A stretch of 34,371 nucleotides of DNA from Pelargonium cotyledonis (GCA_036897625.1 JAYMTA010000221.1:1-34371); one strand, 5' to 3'. Numbered from the stretch's first letter, positions 1 through 12,804 are shown. Notes: generated from the letters alone by a model not told the origin. A program made the numbers and translations.

Positions 1-3000
1 GGTCTGTTTGGTAGTTTTTTTTTATTCAGTGAGAGGGTATTTTGGTCTTTTTGACATCTTAAACGAAAAATTGGATGGAAAAATAGACGTGTAAAAATGT
101 GGCAATTTTCAGGGGTAAAAATAATATCATGATTTTTAAGAAATGTATGTGTAATAAGCCTATCTAAAAAAGAAGTTACGTGTAATTTTCTCTAGATCAA
201 ATGCTTTGAAAAAGTAAGAATACCATGTGTCTTCTCATCAAGAATTTCATCTACTCTCGCATCAGGAGTTTTGATAGTTTCATTTTGCTTCTCTTTTCTC
301 TTTTCGTAATGACTGTCGAACTCAATAGACGATAGCTTGTTTGACTTGAGAGTTGAAATTGCATTTTTTCTTGTACTTTTCTTTAGCCCTTCGGGTTTTG
401 TGAATAAAAAATCCCGATTGTCTATAAAAAAAAATTAAATCTTATCAAAACTCATAATCAGAATGTTAACCGGTAAAAAATTAAGTTTTAATTATAACGT
501 TTAAAAAAATAATTCTATAGGAACACAAAATATAAAATTTTAGATCCAAATGTAAAAATTAAAAAAAAAATATCGAATAGAATCTTAATCAGTTCGGATT
601 GAACAACTCGCTAGAGTCCAATTTCCAGGTCAGCCAAATTTTGGGCAGCCAATGGAAGCTTTGCTACAAAATTAATTATTTCAGAATCATTGACATATAA
701 CTGGACCTATGTCCAAGTCAACATTTTAAATTTTCATTTGTTGGAGGAATAAATAATACTCCGTATATGAAATTTGATAGTATTTTAAATCTAATGTAAC
801 AATAAAAAAAGAGTAGCAATAATGGAACGGACCTTCCTGGTTTTGGCGTGAGTGAGTCCTCGGTCCACCTTGCACGTGCTCTCTCCCTCACAAAACCTGT
901 TCTTTAATATGGTGAAATTATTGAAAACATTGACCCTATTGACCATGAAACCAAATCTCATCGCTTCCTAATATGTATCATTTTGTTTTATTTATTTTTG
1001 TCCATTAAGGAAATGTCACTAGTCCTAAGACTACAGCGGGAAATTTGATAGCTTAAAACCTATAACTCGTACTTGTTCAAAGAAAGGTGTGTGTCGAGGT
1101 TTTACGTGTAAAGAGCATGAGTTTTGTTTGAATATATTTGAAAATCGATTGAGTTTATTTAAACAATTTGAAGTGATAGAAATGTAGAAAGAAATTTGTG
1201 TATCGTATTTAGTTCAAATTGTAACACTCTATTTAGTTATTGATTTTGTTTTTTCTTTAAACCAACCTCTCTCTCTCTCTCTCTTGCTCTCCTTGTTCGT
1301 CTTAAAAGATTCTCTTGAACAAACGTTGATCTTTTTAAATTGAAAGTGACTTCATTCATTTCAATTCTTTCTCGTATCACCTCTTTCAGTTTAACATATA
1401 TGTTAGATTTGATTTGAATGACGTATTTGTTTGTTCTTCTTCTACTTGATTTCACTTCATGTTAACTTGTAAAGTGGTATTTAATTTATGTTTAATAAGG
1501 TTCATAAATAAACCATAAATATTCTATAAAATAAAGAAAATAAATAGTTTTCATCCTTTATTTTGAAACAAAATAAGTAGTTTTTACTTTTTATCTTATT
1601 TATTTATTTATAGTTTTTAATTTATATTGCATGCTATAATTTTAGGTCATAACTTACCTCATTAATTAGTCTGTCAGCCTCAGAATGTCTGCTATGTGAT
1701 GACTATTTTGCATGTTGATCCCTAATCTCTTAAATATTTTACGCTACTACCTAGCTTTTGTATTTTCTTGCATTGTTACCCCTACTTAAATTATTCTATT
1801 AACATTGCATGTCAAGTAAACTTGAAAATTTCGTTTGCTATTTATTTATTTAATAATAATCGCTAAAGTAAATTTCTTAAATTTATTTTCTATAAATTAT
1901 ATTTTATTTATCAAAATGAAATTATAAAAATATATCAAGAATGTATATGCAAATTTGCGACCAAAAACAATTTTTTTGAAAAAAAAAAAATATATTTTGC
2001 AGTGTTGAAACAAAGTAACAGAAGGATCTACGCGGTGAGATATAAGACAGTTGCCCCCCACTCAAAAAAAAATTTATTTAGAAAATGTCACTAATTTTTA
2101 CACAAATTTGATAATTGTCTTTGTATTTTTTCATATTTGTCTCCACTAATTTTTTTTTTTAAAAAAATTCATTATTGCCTCTCTAAAAAAAATTATAGTA
2201 GAATTTTATCCTAATAAATTTGCTTTTATTGACTAAACATTCTGAATCCGTTAGTGAGCGTGTGTTCACGGTCATGGAGCATGAATCATAGGATCAGAAC
2301 AAGATGTATTAAAGACATGGAGGATGTGACGTGGCAGATATAGTGACAGGTGGTCCCACAGTTTATTTGTTAATGGGGGAATCTAGTCCTTCCAGAGTTT
2401 CACTGAGTTTGTGTCTGTTTTCACAAAAGAAACCAAGGAAGTTGCAAAGCCACAGTCCAATCCAGCTTTCATGGGTCCCACCACCCCCACACCCTCTTCT
2501 ATAGGTAGCTATTTCGGGTTTAGATTTTTACTCCGGATCCGATAAAAAGAGTTTCGGCCAGAGCGGAGATTTGGGTTTCAGATCAAGTTCGGGTTGTTGA
2601 ATTCTAGACTAAGAGTACTTCAGTTCGAATTTTAGTTTTTCAGCACAAAATATGATGGGTTATGCATGTTCGCTTGACCCGCAATAAGTTGATCAGGTTG
2701 ATCGATTTGTGTCAATTCAAGTCACCGATCGGCCGAAGATGAATGACTTATTTAAATCAGTCGTCAAGTAACTCATATATATACCCCACTAATATGATGA
2801 TAAAAATTTAAGATGTCAAATATATGTTGTAGAAATGATCCATAAAAATTAAATAGATACATTAATATCAACTCATTTATTTCAATGCATCGAGTCGGAT
2901 CATGCATGTTTGAATTCGATTATTACTTTTAATGAGTGTCGTGAATTTCAACTTATCCAACAATTTTAAATTAAAAAAAAAAACTATTTATACCGAGTGA

Positions 3001-3451
3001 GAAACTTTTTCTGAAAAAAAAAATATTTATAAGATAAATGTGTTTGAACCGATCAACTTGTTTTTCAAAAGGAGTAGATAATTTCTTATAAATTACAAGT
3101 GAAACAGTCAAACAAGTTGCATCCATAAATGATAAATCCAAAGTAATTAATATAAACAAGAGCATCAACTGTAGGAAGCACTATGAGAGCAGAGCACAAA
3201 AACAAAACAGAAGAACAGAAAAGAGCAGAGTCCTCACTCTCACAACTCTCTCTAATCATTCACAAACTATAATTCAAAACACAATATTATTAAATTAAAT
3301 TAAATTAATATCTTTTTTATAATACTTTCTCAGTGACTTCCTTCTTTATTTTCTGTACACCAACGCAAACCAGAGAGACTAGGCTCTGGTCTTTGCTTGG
3401 CTCTTTCCTTTTCCACCATTTTTGTGGTTCGAGCTTTTTTGCGACTCGCCA
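1..3451. other. Intergenic DNA and promoter of the receptor kinase gene
   Basis: AT-rich DNA with many A and T runs and no reading frame that resembles a protein. The first bases (GGTCTGTTTGG) look like the end of a PIF/Tourist-type MITE cut by the window edge, but no partner end was found. A G-box-like CACGTG lies near 873 and an ACGTGGCA element near 2328. A CT-rich stretch near 3235-3260 and a TATA-like TTTTTATAATAC near 3312-3323 precede the receptor kinase start, so transcription probably begins near 3340-3360. A GACCCG-rich stretch near 2675-2740 resembles the hAT-like repeats elsewhere in the window but lacks clear ends. Confidence 0.5.
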
Positions 3452-6400
3452 ATGGACTCTAGGTTTCGGATTCGCTCTCTCTTCGCGTCTCTTCTTCTCC
3501 TCCTCGTCGCCGCCAAGGCTCAGTCGCCAGGTACGTACCTCCTCTACTCCATAACTGTGTAAAAATTGCTTTGGATTGAGGTCTAGCAATTTTCTGGAAT
3601 GTGTTTCGTGATTTGATTGTTTACTCTTATGTTGCTGTGCTCTGTGTTTGTGTGTGCGCTCAGGTTTGTTTTTGTTGTCAATTTTTTTATTTCTTAGCTT
3701 TTAGAGTGATCATTGATTGTCTAGCTGTGTGTATTCTGTTCATGATACTTTGGATTGAGGTCTAGTTGCTTTGCTATTAGACTATTTCGTTGTCAATTTT
3801 TGCTGTTGAATTTGATGATTTCGAATTTCTTAGTTTGTTGAGTGATTGTTCACTGTTTGGGACTAACTTTTTGAGAATTCTGTATGTGTTTTGTTCATGA
3901 TACTTGTGTTTTGCGATTGGACTATTCTCTCTGGTATTGCCATGCTCTGTCTATTTTTGAGGAATTTCAGTTTCTAAGCTTGTGGAGTGGTTATATACTG
4001 TTTGGCCTTTTAATTTTTGAGATTTTTCATTTTTTTTGTTCATGATACTTTGGATTGAGGTCTAACTTTTGGTGATGAATTAAATTAGCACTACGAAAAA
4101 AGAAGGGATACATAAGAAATCAAATTATTCCTGTTAATCATTTTCTTTGCTCAATTTAAAACATAAAAAATGTCCTATGACCAGTGCTTATAAATGAGAC
4201 ATACAAAATCCGTAGCATATAGAGTAGATATTTGTTGCATGATTTTACCTGAGTCACTTCCTGGGATAGGAGGGGAAGTTTGAATGAATTAGCTCATATT
4301 TAACATGATGTGAGAGTCTCACCAGTTCAGATGTTTAAAAATCGAATGACCGACAATTGCTTTCTTACTTTCAAGTCACGCGAACTGCTTTTTTCTTTTT
4401 TGTCCTTGCATGATTATACAAGTTTATTTTCTTGATTAAGTGTCTGCGTAAAATTTCCTAAGAATTAGGAGTTAGAGATGTGAACTTGGGATTTCTTCTG
4501 TACAATATTGCTAAAAATAAGCAGCTGTTATGCAGGTTTTGTTAGTTTGGACTGTGGTGGTACAGAAAAGTTTACAGACGAACTAGGCCTTGAGTGGACT
4601 CCTGATCAAGTAATTTATGGAGAAACAGCTAAAATAGCTGTTGCAAATGAGACACGGAAGCAATATCTGACTTTGAGACACTTTCCTGCTGATTCAAGCA
4701 AGTACTGTTACACACTTGATGTCAAAAGTAGGACTAGGTACCTTGGAAGAGCATCATTCTTATATGGTAACTTTGACAACAATAATGTTTATCCAAAATT
4801 TGACATTTCCCTTGGGGCAACTCATTGGTCAACAATAGTCATTTCGGATGCTAATACTATGGAGATGGTAGAGCTAATATTTCTGGCTACAAGTCCTACT
4901 GTCAGTGTGTGCTTATCCAATGCTACAACTGGGCAGCCATTCATTTCCACCCTTGAGCTCCGACCATTCAATGGTTCTATTTACTATACAGACTACGAAG
5001 AACAGTTTTATCTTAGTGTCTCAACAAGAATAAATTTTGGCTCTGAAACTGAGGCTCCAGTCAGGTATCTTTTGATAGTCTTATTAAGTTTTCCTTAGTT
5101 GCATCTTTTGACTATTGTTTGTCTGAAGGCTCATTGAACAATGGACCTTCATATATACAAGCACTAACAGATTTATATGAACTTTGTCATTTGAAACCAC
5201 ATTTTTCTTAAAATATGTATACATATGTCTGTTATTTTAGGTATCCTGACGACCCATTTGATAGAATATGGATGTCTGACTCTCTGAAAAAAGCAAATTA
5301 TCTTGTTGATGTCGCTGCTGGTACGAAGAAAGTGTCGACCACAAGATCAATTGATGTTGATAGAAATGATAGACCACCTCAAAAAGTGATGCAGACCGCC
5401 GTTATTGGTACAAATGGCTCGCTAACTTATCGGTTGAACTTAGACAGTTTTCCTGGGTTTGGTTGGGCTGTGACCTACCTTGCAGAAATTGAAAATTTGG
5501 GTGCAAATGATTCCAGAAAATTCCAACTACATGTCAACGACGATCCTGTCCTTAGCCAACCTGTTGTTAACATCCAAGAAAATGCACATGGATTTTATCG
5601 TCTATATGAGCCGGGATTGCCCAACATATCCCTCCCCTTTGTCTTAACCTTTGCATTTCGCCAAACAACCGATTCTACAAGGGGACCCCTCATGAATGCG
5701 ATGGAGATAAATAAGTATCTCAAGAAAAATGATGGCTCTCAAGAAGGTAAGCATTATTATATCCTACAGTGCATACAAATTTCTTAGAATTTGTTGAAAA
5801 CATAAAGTATAAGTAATTGATTTGACTGATAGTGTCTTTTCTTGTGCATCATTTTCTCATTTCTTAAGTGAGGTATATCTAATAGTGGTTTGCATGAGTT
5901 GCAGTATCAGTTATTGCTAATGTAGTTTCAAAGTACTCGACGACAGACTGGGCCCGAGAAGGTGGTGACCCTTGCCTGCCAGTTCCGTGGTCATGGGTAA
6001 AGTGCAACTCAGATCCACAGCCAAGGATAGTTTCAATGTAATGTTTAGTTTCTTTTGATGTTTTCTAAGGTTTAATCCAATTTTACTCCCGAAAAGATTT
6101 TTTTTGAGCTAATCACCACTACTTTCTCTAACTGTGCTTTGCAGTTTGTTGTCAAATAAGAATTTAAATGGGAATATCCCTTCAGACTTGACAATGTTAA
6201 CAGCCTTAGCTGAGTTGTAAGTCTTAGACTGCATTCTGATTTGCTGGATGATGCGAACTTTTCCTGATATTTAGTATTGTAACTGTTGATGTATATTGCA
6301 TTATTTATCATTATCTTGTCCTATGATTTTAGATGGCTTGATGGGAATACGCTGACTGGCTCAATACCTGATTTTTCTCAATGTGTCGACTTGAAGATCA

Positions 6401-9400
6401 TGTAAAATCAGATTACTTCATCTCTAATCTTTTTTTCTTTCTTCTCCCAATTCAAAACTAACCGAGTTCTGCCTTATGCAGTCATCTTGAGAACAATCAG
6501 TTGACGGGTGAGCTGCCTTCTTCTTTAACAAACCTACCAAATTTGAAGGAATTGTAAGTTCTTGGAACTTTTTCATCTGCATTGTAATTGACCAATATTA
6601 GAATGACTTGTTCTCACTTCTCATTTGGAACTTGAAATATAGTGCTTCCGTGTGAAAATGAGTATCTTGTTTCCCTATCGTTTTTGTCCCAAAATGTGCG
6701 TCCTCTTTCCTTTTTAAGTTAGTTATGCATGAATTAACAATAATATCCCTATACTAAGTTAGTACCCTGTTGATTTGGTCAAACACATAAACATGAAGAT
6801 ACAAGAGGAACTGTTTAAATCTACTTAACTTCTTAATTTTTCCCAAAAATGAATACAAGACACTCATTTTTGGATGGAAGGAATATTTCTTTGGTGATGG
6901 TGTAATGGATTAAAATTACAATTGCGTATTCTGATATGTGTGTGTGTGTAGCATTCCTTTTCTTCTAATTATAATCATGTAATGCACATGTTGGTTCTAG
7001 GTAATACTTCTGACATACATTTTAAATACTAATGGTTACAGGTACGTGCAGAATAATATGTTATCTGGAACAGTGCCAATGAGTCTTATCGATAAAAACA
7101 TTATATTCAAGTGAGTACATTTTCTTACGCATATTACAAGTGTGAATTTGATAGGCTCGGTGGAATTTATTGAGATGCTTTCATCTTAAATATTATATAC
7201 CATAAAAGATAATATAATGCCATTAAACCATTGTATACCATTTTTCATCTCATTGGTTTATTGATATCCATTTCTAAATCAGTCAAAATTTGCTTCATAG
7301 AAACAGACACCACTCTTGGAAATTATATGAAGATAAAAGTAAAATCATATAAACAATGTTAAGTCTTCCCCTGTCATTTTAGATACAATTTTAAATAATG
7401 GATCTTCTGTTATTCAAACCGTTCATCTTCATCACTTTTAGCGATATATCGTAAGCAGCATGTGATCCTACGATATAATTCTCATCTTGATTTCTTTTTA
7501 CGCAATATCGTATTACCCTTTCTACCCCATGGGCAGCGGTTCTATATGGTAAATGGCGGGGAACTTACTACTAGCTCAACTGATTTTATTGTAGAAGTTT
7601 TAAGATCAATGATTGGACAATGCAAACTAGAAATGCCCTTTGATGGATGTAGGACTAGTAAATAAATGTACATGACTTGAAAAGAAAAAAGAAACAAAAG
7701 ATAACAAAAGAAAAGGCCAAAGATAGTGTGAGTTGTGCTGGTGTATTTTATTTTTCCATTGTTTCCCATGTGTATGCTCTAATTGTTGAAATCCCTCAAT
7801 TACTTCTAGGATTTGTTGTTTGTTGATGACCTCATAAATCAATTTGAGTCCTTGATGGATCTTTTTTTGTTCATATATTAGCTTTATGCTTTGTTTGCTT
7901 ACTTAAATTTCATTTGACATATTGGATATGAGCCTGATCCAATGTTTGGATGCACAAAGAATTTGAATTTTGATTTGGTACGAATCCAATAGAATTCAAA
8001 ACATGCTACAACATGGGATTACAAATGACAACTCTTACCTTGCCATTTAAAATTACATGGTTTCCCAAATATTATATTTTTATTTGAAATACAACATTTG
8101 AAATCCCAAATTTCAACTCTTGAAGTTCAAATCAAATCCATGAATCCAACTGCAGCCTTAAGCTCTTCCATGTAATTGTTTTGGGTTAATTCCATGTATT
8201 TGAAATTTCAAATTTGTATTCGCGGTGGACTGTAGGATTTTGCTTTTAGTCTATATTTGGGGTTCAAATTTTCTTTTCTCCTCTTTTTGAAAGTTGGCAT
8301 CCCCTATTCCTTTTTCCCATCTTGATTTTATATTGGCATAGACTCCAATATATTTACCCGTACTTTGCACATGAATTCCTTGCAGCTATTCTGGCAATGC
8401 TAATCTTCATAAAGGGGGAAAAGGAGGGAGTAACATTAAGATTATTATCGGCATATCAGTTGGCGCTGCTGTGCTGCTTATAGTTACTATAGTATCCTGT
8501 CTGTTGTTGTTCAAAGGGAAGAAGAAACCAGATTCCGAGGAAGGTATGGCAGAATCATAGCATTTATAAATCCGGAAGATTATTTTTTCTTATTGAGAAT
8601 GCCTGACACACTCATCACGTATAAGTATAAACAATGTTGTAGACCGACATTCTCTGCCTCCTCAAAGGTTAGTTTCATCCCTGAGTGATGCTCAATCCGA
8701 AGCAGCACATTGCTTCACATTGTCTGAAATTGAAGAAGCTACAAACAACTTGGAGAAGAAAATCGGCTCGGGAGGTTTTGGAGTTGTATACTATGGAAAA
8801 CTGAAAGATGGTAAAGAAATTGCAGTTAAGGTTCTAACCAGCAATTCCTTCCAGGGAAAGCGTGAATTTACTAATGAGGTACTTGTCTATTAAACCTTAT
8901 TATTGTCTGTATATTCAAATCTTATGAATCTCTCTTACCTTTGTTGCGGATGTTTCATCTCTATTGCAATATTATGTATGTGTTTGCCCATATAAAAAAA
9001 AAGGTTGAAGATCAGGATACTGCAAAGTTGTGAATACTTTCAGTTTTGTTTCTATTATTCTATAGTTAATTAGATTTGTACCCGATTGAAAGTCATAAAC
9101 TAAAATGTGCTTCTCCATGACTCAGGTCACTCTTCTTTCAAGGATACATCATAGGAACCTAGTACAGTTTCTCGGGTACTGCCAAGAAGAAGGGAAAAGT
9201 TTGCTTATTTATGAGTTCATGCATAATGGAACCCTCAAGGAACATCTCTATGGTAAGCTTATATGTTTTATTTAGGGTTTATGTTGTAAATGATTCTCCA
9301 ACTATACACATATATGATACTTGATCCTCTTAACTATTTTTAAAATATGGTTCGATCTCATTCTCATCACCGTTGCCTTTTTTTTTTTTTTTTTTTAATG

Positions 9401-11600
9401 TAATCATTTTCAACTTCTTCCTCTCAAAACTTGCACATGCCTAGACCTCCGTTAATTGAGTGCATGTGCAAAATACGAGACTAAATGAAAGTTAAATTTC
9501 TGTTAACTTTTATCTCAAAAGATTAACTTTGGTACAGTAGATTATGAGATTGAATAGTTTAAGGATTAGTGATTTAAAAAATAGTTGGTAGATGAAGTAT
9601 GATATGCATGTATAGTTGGAGGGTCTTTCGAAACTTCAACCATTTTATTTTAGTGAAGCCGTTCAAATTTGAGTACTCACCCATCTTTTTTTCTTTGATA
9701 GGCCCATTAACACATGAGCGGAGTGTCAATTGGCTCAAGCGTCTTGAAATTGCTGAGGATTCTGCAAAAGGTTCATAAGCTAGAGATAGCTCTTTATTTC
9801 TGAATACCACTGTTTATAAATAATAAATATAACGATTCTGATATTCATATTCTTCAGGTATCGAGTACCTTCATACTGGCTGTGTCCCGTCCATTATTCA
9901 TAGGGATTTGAAAAGCAGTAACATTCTTCTTGACAAACAAATGAGAGCAAAGGTTTCGGATTTTGGTCTCTCAAAATTCGCTGTAGACGGAGCCTCCCAT
10001 GTGTCGAGCATAGTTCGGGGTACTGTGGGTTATTTAGATCCTGAGTAAGTACTTCTTTCTCGTATAATATATCTTTAGACACAAACTAATTCCCCGAAAG
10101 ATACCTTGCATCTGCATGTTCAATTTATTATTGTTCTGTAGTGGTTGGCATGTGACGCTGAAACATCGGGAATTTAGTTCCATTGAAATGTTTAGAAGTT
10201 CTTGCACTCACAGCTAATGCTGCTTTGAGTGTGTCCGTCCAGAGAGAAAGCGAGGGAGAGGGTAACTTAGTTATTTTATTATGCTCAGTGCCTGAGAATT
10301 GTGATGATCAAGCACATCACATTGTAACATTATTGATCTATAAATTCTCATTACATGCAGGTATTACATCTCCCAACAGTTGACGGACAAGAGCGATGTT
10401 TACAGTTTCGGCGTCATTCTTCTTGAGCTGATATCTGGTCAAGAAGCGATATCAAATGAAAACTTCGGTGTTAACTGTCGCAATATAGTCCAATGGGTAA
10501 GTCTGCTTATACTTGGAAGGCAAAATATTTACGAGTTTTTGATCAATTATTATCCCTCGCTGTTAGTTACCTCTAAGCAAACAAATCTATACTTTTCTAA
10601 ATGTACACAACATTTGAATACAATACTTGATGGGTAAAAGTCGGTTTACTATGAGAATACAAAAGGGCTGTTAAGGGCACGAGTCTCCCACCACTGTTGG
10701 GTCTGGGAGGTTGTTTCTCCTACTTGAATCTATGACCGACCATTGCACCAAGGCTCACTCTCGAGCCTTAATAGTTTATAGGGCTTACAATTCGTGTTCA
10801 CAGGTGGTGTTGAAAGTTTAGTAAATGGATAAACTTGAATACAACATGAACACGACCCAATTTTATATATGGCAGGTTAGCAAGATGGGTTGGCACGACA
10901 TGCTCTCCAAACATTTAAATAATTAAGCTAATAAATACATGAAAGGACCCAACATGTTTGAAAGAAAGTTTGGATTGATCCGACACAGGCTGACATACTT
11001 GACCCATTTAATTTATATTAGTCATTACTGACGCGGCGCATCAGAAAATGACCATTTTATCCTCGAGTGGGTCACTAAATAGGTCGCTTGACCTGTTTGA
11101 TTCAATGAGTTACTAACCAGTTAAATTATCACGAGTCAGGCGGGTTCTATGTGATGAAGCTGAATTAAACCTGCTTAAGTTCGTATTGAGTCACATGTCA
11201 TGACTCAAATTGTCATCCCTAATAACTTGTATAATGACGATTGTTGACCACGCTTGTTTCACAGGCGAAGCTACACGTAGAGAGCGGTGACATCCAAGGA
11301 ATCATCGATCCCTCGCTACACGATGAATACGAAATTCAATCAATGTGGAAAATAGCCGAGAAAGCCTTAATGTGTGTCCAAGCTCATGGGCACATGAGGC
11401 CTTCCATTTCAGAAGTTCTCAAAGAGATTCAAGATGCAATTACGATCGAAAGAGAAGCCATGGCGGCAAGAAATGGTAACTCCGACGATACGTCGAGAAA
11501 CTCGGTACAATCGTCCCTCAACATGGGTTCATTGGATATGGGAGGAACTGATAATTATTTGTCATTTGATGAGTCAATTGCAAGACCTACTGCTAGATAG
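3452..11600 (+). CDS. Malectin-like / leucine-rich-repeat receptor-like Ser/Thr kinase (At2g37050 type), 15 exons
   Basis: Plasma-membrane receptor kinase. Exons assembled by hand: 3452-3530, 4536-5064, 5241-5746, 5905-6037, 6145-6216, 6333-6401, 6482-6553, 7042-7110, 8386-8543, 8643-8878, 9126-9252, 9702-9770, 9858-10044, 10361-10496, 11265-11600. Phases agree throughout and give 925 residues. Signal peptide at about 1-24, then a malectin-like ectodomain opening with GFVSLDCGG; a WAREGGDPC segment leads into four 69-72-nt LRR exons (about 416-510). The membrane helix is about 529-552. Kinase: glycine loop GSGGFG from 604, Lys625, Glu641, HRD 721-723, DFG 741-743, so an active RD kinase is expected. 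The C-terminus ends in a conserved-looking [14 protein letters not shown] tail. The exon 12 donor (GTTCAT) is weak. Intron 8 (7111-8385) and intron 14 (10497-11264) are enlarged by repeats. Family assignment is firm; the orthologue is from memory. The ligand is unknown. Confidence 0.93.
3570..4070 (+). repeat. Degenerate tandem repeats in intron 1 of the receptor kinase gene
   Basis: The phrase CATGATACTT recurs at 3741, 3896 (partly changed) and 4041, about 150 bp apart, followed at 3741 and 4041 by TGGATTGAGGTCTA. The same TTTGGATTGAGGTCTA also occurs near 3572. The intervening DNA is related too: TTTCTTAG or TTTCTAAG followed by a GAGTG motif. This looks like an old array of three or four units of roughly 145-180 bp. 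Confidence 0.7.
6642..6883. mobile_element. Stowaway-like MITE, copy A (receptor kinase intron 7)
   Basis: 242 bp bounded by TA dinucleotides at 6640-6641 and 6884-6885. The right end, read inward, is TTCCTTCCATCCAAAAATGA and the left end is GTGCTTCCGTGTGAAAATGA; both continue into a GTATCTTG/GTGTCTTG motif. This matches the CTCCNTCCRTCCC-type ends and TA target duplication of Tc1/mariner-derived Stowaway MITEs. Inside, TTAGTTATGCATGAATT at 6719-6735 is shared with the copy at 24991-25230. No coding capacity. Confidence 0.75.
7931..8157. mobile_element. Possible degenerate MITE in intron 8 of the receptor kinase gene
   Basis: About 227 bp whose ends resemble each other in inverted orientation: AGCCTG...GTTTGGATGCA on the left and, read inward from the right, AGGCTGCAGTTGGATTCA. 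Both ends run into TTTGATTT/GAATTT-rich arms. TTA follows the right end, but the left flank is TGA, so a PIF-type duplication is not proven. It may instead be a fragment or chance AT-rich symmetry. Confidence 0.35.
10661..10768 (-). mobile_element. Au-like tRNA-derived SINE, internally deleted (receptor kinase intron 14)
   Basis: On the minus strand the element opens with GAGAGTGAGCCTTGGTGCAA, the tRNA-like head of the plant Au SINE family (consensus recalled from memory). It passes to a B-box-like GATTCAAGT followed by GGAGAAACAACCTC, then GACCC...GTGGGAG.CTCGTGC and ends in GCCCTTTT, the usual Au tail order. About 20 bp between the A and B boxes seem to be missing. It lies directly beside the hAT-like element at 10779. 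Confidence 0.7.
10779..11221. mobile_element. hAT-like non-autonomous element (MITE), receptor kinase intron 14
   Basis: 443 bp. The left end reads TAGGGCTTACAATTCGTG; the right end read inward is TAGGGATGACAATTTGAGTC, so 14 of the first 18 positions agree. The ends resemble the TAGGGATGAAA terminus known for Ac-type hAT transposons. Flanking octamers are ATAGTTTA and ATAACTTG (5 of 8 identical), consistent with a decayed 8-bp target duplication. The interior is rich in GACCCA, GGGTTGGCACGAC and CACGAGTC motifs like subterminal repeats. No open frame of note. The right end sits 43 bp before the last exon. Confidence 0.7.
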
Positions 11601-12029
11601 TGTTTGTTCTTGTTGAAGCACATAGCTTCCCTTTTTGTGTGTATAAGGTTTCAAAATAGTTCATAAGCTGTCTAATTTGTTACTATTTAGTTCTCAAACT
11701 TTAGTTTTGATTCAGTCTGAAAGTTTTTTGGTTTTGTTCGATTAGTTGTTGACGTCCAATCACCATTTAATTGTTGTCTTATTTCTTCACTCACTTGGAT
11801 GTGGCAATTTGAATATCTAATAAAATTTGTTTTGGTTTCGAAATGATAAAGACTATTGTGAATCCGATCCAATATGGGGTTTTGGTCAGATTTTAATGTA
11901 AATCTACGCGTTTGTGCATCTCTCTCCACTCCACTCTGATTCGACCTGAAAATTATTTATAGCATATCAAATTGGTTTTAAAATGTATTGGATTTTGGAT
12001 GTTTGTGCGCTCGGAACCACAATGTAATT

Positions 12030-12301
12030 AGTTGTGCTATGACACGCTCAGCACATATAAATAAATTTATAATTGTAAATTGATTGTTCTAATGTGTCAA
12101 ACGTGTTATGATTGGATAATGTCCCGTCAATTGAGTTGGTTATACCATGCATAATATATTGAGCCGTGATCGTGTTCATTGTATTGTATCGTGTTAATAC
12201 AGCTTATTTAGTTACCGTGTTAAACATGACGTATTTGTGTTTTGTGTTCATTATTGTGTCGCGTTCGAATTGCACACATTGCACACACAAATTGCCGTCT
12301 A
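12030..12301. mobile_element. hAT-like repeat end upstream of the PWWP gene
   Basis: Read on the minus strand from 12301, the sequence starts TAGACGGCAATTTGTGTG, matching the terminus seen at 11221. It continues through AACGCGACACAA, GAACACAAAACAC and CGTGATC-type motifs, the same subterminal style. The opposite end is unclear; TAGTTGTGCTATGACACG at 12030 is a possible left end, but the flanks do not show a duplication. The rest of 11601-12030 is the receptor kinase 3' region, with no gene seen. Confidence 0.5.
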
Positions 12302-12804
12302 ATTTTGAGTACACTGAGAACAAAACCGCCGTCACCTTCATCTTCGAGCTCTACCTACCTCAAAGGATCTATATAGACGGCGGGCTCCTGAAACGACGTC
12401 GCAGCAGTTTACACACGTGTCCGTACCTCCACTCGATCCCCGCCGTTAACCCACTTCAGAGACTCGAGTCCAATTCTTCGGACAAAACCGTACGATCTTC
12501 GCCACGTGTCCACTGCAAATTCTTATTACCAAAAGCTCTCTCTTTCTCTCCACCATTTCCTCTTTGCTCGCTCGCTCGTAGCTCCGAGATAAACCCTAAC
12601 GGTTCTGGTTCTGATCTTACACTCCGAAACTCTAGGTACGACGTCGTTTTCGTCTCGTGAAACACTGAAACTGTTGCTTCTCTATTTCTTTTATTTATAT
12701 ATTATTGTTGGTAATTTACCGTTATGTGATTAGGTTTTGTTACTGTGATCTAAATAAGCGTTTACATGAATTTAATTGTTTTGAATTTATTTAGGGTTTA
12801 ATTC
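12302..12804 (+). promoter_or_regulatory. Promoter and intron-containing 5' leader of the PWWP gene
   Basis: The region holds pyrimidine-rich stretches (12535-12570) and a telo-box-like AAACCCTAAC at about 12592, both common around plant transcription starts. A leader intron fits 12636-12794: AG|GTACGA donor and TTATTTAG|GG acceptor, leaving only ten leader bases before the ATG. A stop-free frame crosses this region from 12166 to 12660, but it starts inside the hAT-like repeat and does not look like protein. Confidence 0.6.

Noticed and set aside
1237-1455. 72-codon minus-strand frame rich in Arg/Glu
   Set aside because: It is produced by a CT microsatellite (about 1268-1285) read antisense; there is no other support.
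7462-7665. Small open frame in RLK intron 8
   Set aside because: Flanking exons splice in phase without it, and it lacks any recognisable motif.
9370-9400. T-run as a possible terminator or SINE tail in RLK intron 11
   Set aside because: No Pol III boxes or SINE body lie next to it; it is a simple homopolymer within an intron.
10183-10383. Open frame at the end of RLK intron 13
   Set aside because: The real exon starts at 10361 in another frame, where the conserved kinase sequence [17 protein letters not shown] lies.
12166-12660. 164-codon plus-strand frame just upstream of the PWWP gene
   Set aside because: It starts in the hAT-like repeat and ends in the PWWP leader; composition and content do not look like a protein.
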